DNA of 64,000 nt, from contig NC_069125.1 of NCBI RefSeq assembly GCF_026914265.1, positions 6,344,117-6,408,116 on the forward strand, written 5' to 3'. The notes beneath the pieces are model-generated. The model made no database searches. It saw nothing but the letters and a program-made list of their open reading frames with translations, and was not told the DNA's origin. The DNA comes from Mya arenaria. Lineage: Eukaryota; Mollusca; Bivalvia; Myida; Myidae. Of the stretch, positions 58,401 to 64,000 are shown one piece after another (positions within the stretch are counted from its first letter, which is position 1; each line of letters opens with the position of its first letter). Both the position numbers and the translations under genes were made by a program.

Positions 58401-58950
58401 TTTGTGTTATTCTTAAAGGTTCCGTAGAAGAAAATACGATTACTAAAGTGTATTCCCAAATGGTCATGCTGAAATACATTACAATACTAGTGCGGTATTC
58501 ATAATACTTTCTATGTCGTTTTCTAACGTAAAATTGTCTTTAGTCATATGAAATAAAAAAAACACAAATATACTCTTATATTATAAACATTTATACATTT
58601 TTTTTTAATTTGACTATGCATATTTTTAGAAATTTACATTAAAATAGGAAATGTCTTAACATGCTTAATGAGTACGGCGCCTGTACATTATGGTTAAAAG
58701 AAATGACGTTTACATCATTGCCTTAGATATATATCTTTCAGTAAGAACAAATAAATGGTATAAATTCTTGTCTTAATGACATACATTCCCTCGTTCTTAT
58801 GTATGTGAAGAAACAATGTTATAATGGCGTCATTATGTTATCGCATGTGGTTCTTATTGAATGAATTTCATCACAATGTAACGTACTTTTTCATTTTCTG
58901 GTTTCTTAACTAGACCATATAGAAACATCTCTAAGAGAAATGAATCGATC
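55420..58950. other. Intergenic region downstream of gene D
   Basis: AT-rich. The landmark CATCACTGCAGCA at about 56880 matches the positions downstream of genes B and C and marks the start of the D copy of the duplicated lectin unit. A weak tRNA-like A/B-box pair near 56365-56420 is too degenerate to call. No coding gene seen. Confidence 0.45.
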
Positions 58951-58957
58951 AAGTGAA

Positions 58958-60192
58958 CTATTTTTCGCAAATCGGAGAAGGGTTTGAACTATGAGTACAC
59001 GAAACGTCATTCCATGCGTAGTCTGCACCGTAATGTAAATGACCACATTCTCCGTCACCATTCGGCTCGTTTGTGTGCCAATCTGCAAGTAAAATGTACA
59101 GTAAGGTGTTGGTTATAGTGATGTTCTTCTAATTTGTTAGTACATCTTCATTCGATGGCAGTTGATTGTGAATTTTACAGAAAAAAACGCGCAATATTTT
59201 ATTTGAACGTAACGTCATTTCGGACATGAAGTGGGTTAAAATTGTGTCCAAGTCCTGTGCGCGCTGACGTTTGATTTGGAATTAAAGTAAGATCTTCCTT
59301 AATTGTCATAACAGTAAAACTATCAATTGGCTATTTCACTGTTTAAAGCAGTAAACTATAATTTCTAATTGATTGATATATTCATGAAATCTAGGCTTTG
59401 TTTTAAAATGACGAGTTCAATAAATTGTATGCAAAATAAACATGAATTTATGATTGTATTGATAGCGTAACTCATTTATCTAGGTAAATGTACATTTTCG
59501 TGTCTGAGTGCGAATACTTTATATTAAGTGTTATTCTGAGGTGCGATTACGTAAATTGCATAGTTATTACACTAGTTATAGATGACACATATTGCAAGAG
59601 TTTATATCACTCATGTAACGTAGGTTTTGTTAAAGAATAGGGTTATTAGAACTACGTTTTGATCTGTGTTTTGACTCGAGTAGTCTTTTGTTGATATGGA
59701 TTTTAAGATCACAATAATGAAATACGGACCACCGTTTTAATGCAAAAAGTATCGCTTGCAAATTTAGGATGCGGGCAAAACATATATATTTATTTTACCA
59801 CCTACTTACTGAATAATAATATATAATTATATTATGAACCTTTAGTAGCTTTTTTTGCGATTTGCCATAGTATTGTGACTCATTTGGGTATGGAATGTTT
59901 CGTTCGTCAGGACAAGGTTAGTTTGTAATCTATTGAAGGTATGTTGAGAATATTGTTTGTGTGATACGGTAAAGACTTTATATACCGCGAATAAAGAGAT
60001 TGTGGTGCCGTTAGTTATGTTGTCGATCGATCTAGTCCAACGGATGCAATCTGCTTTTTATGTCAACAAGTAGCGGCGTAATACTCTATTCGTTATTAAG
60101 TAGGATGGTTTTGATTTGTTCATAGTAAATGTGTTTGTAAAATTTTAACTGTACTCCATCAATATGTAATTTCTAGACTCCTTATCTCATCA

Positions 60193-60273
<81 letters not shown>

Positions 60274-63200
60274 TATATATATTGGTTTATCGTTTTGTTT
60301 AATATCTCATTATCTATTTCGAATGGTTAAGAATGGGTCTTTTATATTTTAAAGTAAGTTAAACATGGTTGTGTTTGCTTGACAATATTGACACTATACC
60401 GTTTTGATTTGAACAGCCCCAAGTTCGTATGAAATATCACTCAAAGTGCTCTACAATTATAACTTCATCCTGTCATAATTTGACTGTCAAATTTATTAGA
60501 TTTCATCCTTTTGCGATTAACGTTTAGATTTTGTATTTAATAACTAATGTATGTATTTCAGTATTTGTATCAAAGATCAACATTATTTACCAATACAGTC
60601 ACCTATGATACATACCAGTAAATGTCGTTTCTGATCCATCGCCCCAGAGCCATTCGCCGTCGACAACCTTGTCCGTCAGACCAATCCACCAGTGGCGAGC
60701 TGTGGAGTAATACATAAAGCAAATGTATTAATTTCACGTTTATCAAAATAATTCAATGAGTCAGTAACGTACTGTACAGCGTAGTTTTACCAAATAAATA
60801 CACTCGTTTAAGTTTATAAAAATCAAAAGTGTAATACAGCCGATATTCGTAAGTTAATTTTATTTCATAAAGGCCACTGGCCCATGACAAACTATACGTA
60901 CAGCAAAGAACATATTTAATATTTATGCAGCGTAGTAGTTGGTCATCAATATATAAATTGAATTTCACTCAATTATATAAAAAGTTAATTCTTCAATTCG
61001 ATAAACAAAAAACTAAACATTGTATTTCATTACATACAAGATTTACTATTCACTTAAGTTGTAATAATTTGATTCAATCTTCCCAAAAATATTCATAATT
61101 TGCTTGGCAAATTAGTATCCACAATTCTTAACATTGCATATATCTTATACATGTTTTCATGTTTAACAATGGACCGGTAGAACAAAACTCATATTGTTTC
61201 CTTCAACAAATCAGTTACATAAGATTTCATTTCCTGCATTACATGCAGCAAAATCAATTCCTATTGGTAAGGAGATCGCATTTTCCCATCATTCAGATCA
61301 TAATTTGCAATTAATGACATATTTTGTAAGAGACTTTCTGATTTTCATTATGTCGAATTTATGCATACTTGGTTAATCACAAAAAGAACGGTTATTACTT
61401 CTTTTGTTAATCAGAATAGACAGAGCATTTAATAATAAAATGGTACTCTTATTCTATTTCACTAAAAATAGTTTACATAATCTTCCAGTCAATGTAGTAT
61501 TTGAATATCTATAACATGCAGGGTACTATCAACATCAATATTTGTATTAAACGAAGTGTTCGACCAATTAAAATAATGTTGATTGCTTTCATTTAGTGCA
61601 CTCGTACTCAGTCAGTTGGTCTAGCTTATTCCTAAAATGCTTTTGCGTTATTACACTTAGTCAGAATATCGTTATGTTATTTTTCGTTGCATGCTAGTTT
61701 TTTCACGACATTTCAAACAAGTGTCTTTCATCTTCTTTTAGTTCCTTTCTAACGTGTATAAGTTGAGTTCTAACAGTTTTCTGGTCCGATTTAATATCAT
61801 AAATGTTTTAAAATAAACGATTTATATCTGTTTCAATGTTGTTAATTTCTAGATGAATTGCTTCAAAATGTTTTAATAGTCGATTCATACTGCCTTTAAT
61901 TGCTTCTAAAATACTGCTTTCGCCCTCTTCCACTTTAGGTCAAGGATTTACTTAAGTGTCTTCGCCAGAAAGAACTTAAGCCCATTGCCGACGAATGGAT
62001 AGGTATTAAGAGTAAAAAATGTCGATCCGGTAAACTATTGCAGCATTGTAGGTCAATATCGCGATGTTCCACTGTAGAATGTTGTGCTGCTCTCTGTTTT
62101 TGGGATACTCAGGCACTGCAGTTATCGGTTTCATTTTGCGAATGTTTGTACATTATACCGTGTGTAAGGGTTCGTCAAATGATGTTCCTATACAGATCCG
62201 AAAGAGCAGAAGCAGAATGTCAATTTCCATGTTTACAGTTTATATATATTTACAAGGTAGCGTGACTAGAAGTGCAGAGATACTGTCCAATGAGATATTG
62301 TTTAATGATCACCTAAGCGTGAAATGCTCAGGCGATCTAGTCCGTAGAATGGTAGAAAAACCGAAAGTTTTGCATCAAAATACATAAATAAAAATACCAT
62401 GTATATCTTGACAAGTTATCTAGATCACTGATCCATAAATTAAATCACCTCAAAGTCCATTCTCAGAGCCATTATTAGTTTAATGCTGATAACTTGAACA
62501 CGTCTGACCACTACTTCTGACCACTGATATTTAACAAATATAGTAATTATTTTTTGGAAAAATGATTATGTATATAATTTTAACACTGAAGGAAATGTTT
62601 TTAATTCAAAGAAATGTTATATTTATTTATGTCATACTCATATAACATCATATTGTATTGTACGTACGTTTCATTTCACGAGCAGTGTCTTTGAGGAATG
62701 TGTTTTCTGAATTGTCTTTGATATAGACAAGGTGACTGTCTCTGTCTTCACAAAAGGTCTGAAAAGCGTGTTACGGTCAGAAGCTATAATCATTTGTCCA
62801 AATAAAAGTTATTCAAATTCATGGGCACGTGTTTACCAATGGTTTGAGTTAAGACTTGGACTCAAAACAACCAATTTTAATGTTATTGGAACTATAATTT
62901 AATCGGAACTGTGCTATTGGTATTTGCTGATAATAATACTAATAATATCTGAGCGGTTACCTGCTGTATAAAGCAACATAATGTATACAATGGTTGATCA
63001 TTTAACAAATAATTATTTTTAAGTATGTGTCTGTGACTCCGACTTCAGATTGTACGTATACAACAACCAATTTAAGCACGCATCTTCCTGCTCCATCATA
63101 AACTTCCATTCAAACAATAATGGAAGAATGTACGGTAATTAAGGTTTTGCAGTTAACACAAATACTGTGTACGCTGATATAGCATATAGCATGAGAGCAT

Positions 63201-63800
63201 CCACTGTTCAATTATTTAAACCATAATTAAAACATCACTCGACAGATATGTACCTCGGCATCTGCAAACGTCGAAGGAGCATTTCCAAACAAAAAACAGG
63301 AGCTCTCGTAAGACAGCCACCCATTTGGACACGTGGGTGAACATTCTCCTGCTATATAAGACATTATGCTCACGTTTATGTAAAGAAATGACCACACAGT
63401 ACCAACTTTGCTTTCCATGTGATGACCTAACTGCAAACAGGCATTAAGTTATAAACTCAATCTAGAATCAGTTTATGTTAAGTTTAAACACACTTAACCA
63501 TTTATTGAAGTTATTATACAAGTTGAACGTGATACTGTAATCTTATGTGATTTTATTGATATGCTTTCATTCTTTCAAATCATTAATTTGAATACATATA
63601 GTTGTAATAGTACTTAATAATTGATATAAAACAATCATTATAATGTAAAAATGGTTACCTCTCCCAAGAGCGTTTTTCAATAGTTCCAAACTCTTTGACA
63701 CAGTTGTTTCTAGGTCCAATTGGCAGGAACTTTGAAGAACGGTGTTACCTAAGGCAACTTTTAAAATAAAGCTGAAGGCAAGAATCATTACGAACTTCAT
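58958..63800 (-). CDS. Secreted C-type lectin D (EPN, WND), 5 exons
   Basis: Minus-strand exons 63659-63800, 63254-63348, 62668-62758, 60616-60699 and 58958-59082 join in phase to 178 aa. Signal peptide MKFVMILAFSFILKV, stalk as in B and C. The lectin domain shows CPNGWLSYESSCFLF, FCEDRDSHLVYIKD, HWWIGLTD, WLWGDGSETTFT, NEPNGDGECGH, AWNDVSC and ICEK. EPN plus WND predicts mannose/GlcNAc-type Ca-dependent binding (family rule), unlike its QPD and EPD neighbours. Intron 3 is 1.97 kb against about 0.25 kb in B and C, so it has gained sequence. Intron 4 lacks the exon-derived array apart from one partial unit flank. Extracellular pathogen recognition is inferred. Confidence 0.9.
60194..60282. repeat. 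Compound (AT)n-(AG)n-(AT)n microsatellite
   Basis: About 38 nt of AT, about 40 nt of AG and about 11 nt of AT in succession, in intron 4 of gene D. Confidence 0.95.
60720..62660. other. Expanded intron 3 of gene D
   Basis: Roughly 1.7 kb more than the matching introns of B and C. The part around 61940-62390 is less AT-rich and has two overlapping short frames (62038-62265 and 62064-62387) with several cysteines, but no family was recognised. It is possibly the remains of an inserted element or gene piece. Confidence 0.4.
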
Positions 63801-63825
63801 TTTGCATTCGCGAGGCAAAGTCAAT

Positions 63826-63955
63826 CCGCAGTATGAAAGAGGAAATCCCTTTGATCATATTTAAATATAAGCAAACAATAGGTGTTGATCAAGTTGTGAA
63901 ATGTGAACAAAGACTGTGCTGTGCTTTGTCATAATTTTGTCACTTTGCATGTGTA
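63826..63955 (-). promoter_or_regulatory. Conserved lectin promoter module, gene D
   Basis: AAAGAGGAAAT at 63836-63846 (ETS core GGAA kept, last bases differ from the other genes), ATATTTAAATAT at about 63857-63868, the invariant 28-nt core at 63873-63900 and CTTTGTCATAA beyond it. Confidence 0.6.
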
Positions 63956-64000
63956 ACATTTATTTGCTAAAGTAAATAGATGATTGAAACAATGGAACTT

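Noticed and set aside
62038-62387. Two overlapping frames in gene D intron 3 as an alternative exon
   Set aside because: No lectin similarity, no matching splice phase and no counterpart in B or C.

Overview
The window looks like nuclear DNA of a bivalve mollusc. It is AT-rich, its genes have short exons with GT-AG introns, and it carries repeats typical of bivalves: a hairpin-ended repeat opening GCTCACCTGAGCAC with 145-bp internal units, a tRNA-derived SINE, TTAA-flanked MITEs and an APE-type LINE. The species cannot be fixed from sequence alone. No rRNA, functional tRNA, CRISPR array or bacterial gene is present.

The main content is a family of small secreted C-type lectins. Four five-exon genes appear intact: A (+, 9698-12552), B (-, 16443-24489), C (-, 47799-50312) and D (-, 58958-63800). 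A fifth copy, A' (+, about 38486-39888), is broken. Exons 1-3 are 142, 95 and 91 nt in every intact gene. Exon 4 is 84 nt in B, C and D and 78 nt in A, and the last exon varies from 122 to 140 nt. Each protein (177-181 aa) has a signal peptide, a short Cys-containing stalk and one C-type lectin domain. The sugar-binding motif differs: QPD in A and B, EPD in C, EPN in D. A and B are convergent, and so are A' and C, so a convergent pair was duplicated as a block; D is a further B/C-like copy. All five copies keep a promoter module with a 28-nt invariant core and an ETS (PU.1-like) site.

Layout: 1-8.3 kb is non-coding repeat DNA (hairpin-ended repeat, a duplicated block with 42-bp minisatellites, an 89-bp array). 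8.4-14.1 kb is the gene A block. 14.6-25 kb is gene B, with a long ACT microsatellite and an exon-derived minisatellite in intron 4, and a 4-kb hAT-like element holding a THAP remnant, a SINE and a MITE in intron 2. 26.3-32.1 kb is a nearly full-length but inactivated LINE. 34.7-35.4 kb is a pogo-like MITE. 36.5-43.4 kb is the A' block. 44.1-44.5 kb is an SGNH-hydrolase-like fossil fragment. 47.8-50.9 kb is gene C. 50.9-53.9 kb is an old Ty3/Gypsy-like fossil. 54.2-55.4 kb is a mariner transposase remnant. 56.9-64 kb is gene D.

The most unusual signal is that the 3' end of exon 4 together with its 5' splice site has been amplified as a roughly 75-bp tandem repeat into intron 4 of B (about 16 units) and C (about 5-6 units), while D has at most a fraction of one unit. 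The exon-like part of a unit is 48 nt and phase-neutral, so the array could in principle act as a set of cryptic mini-exons; this is inference.
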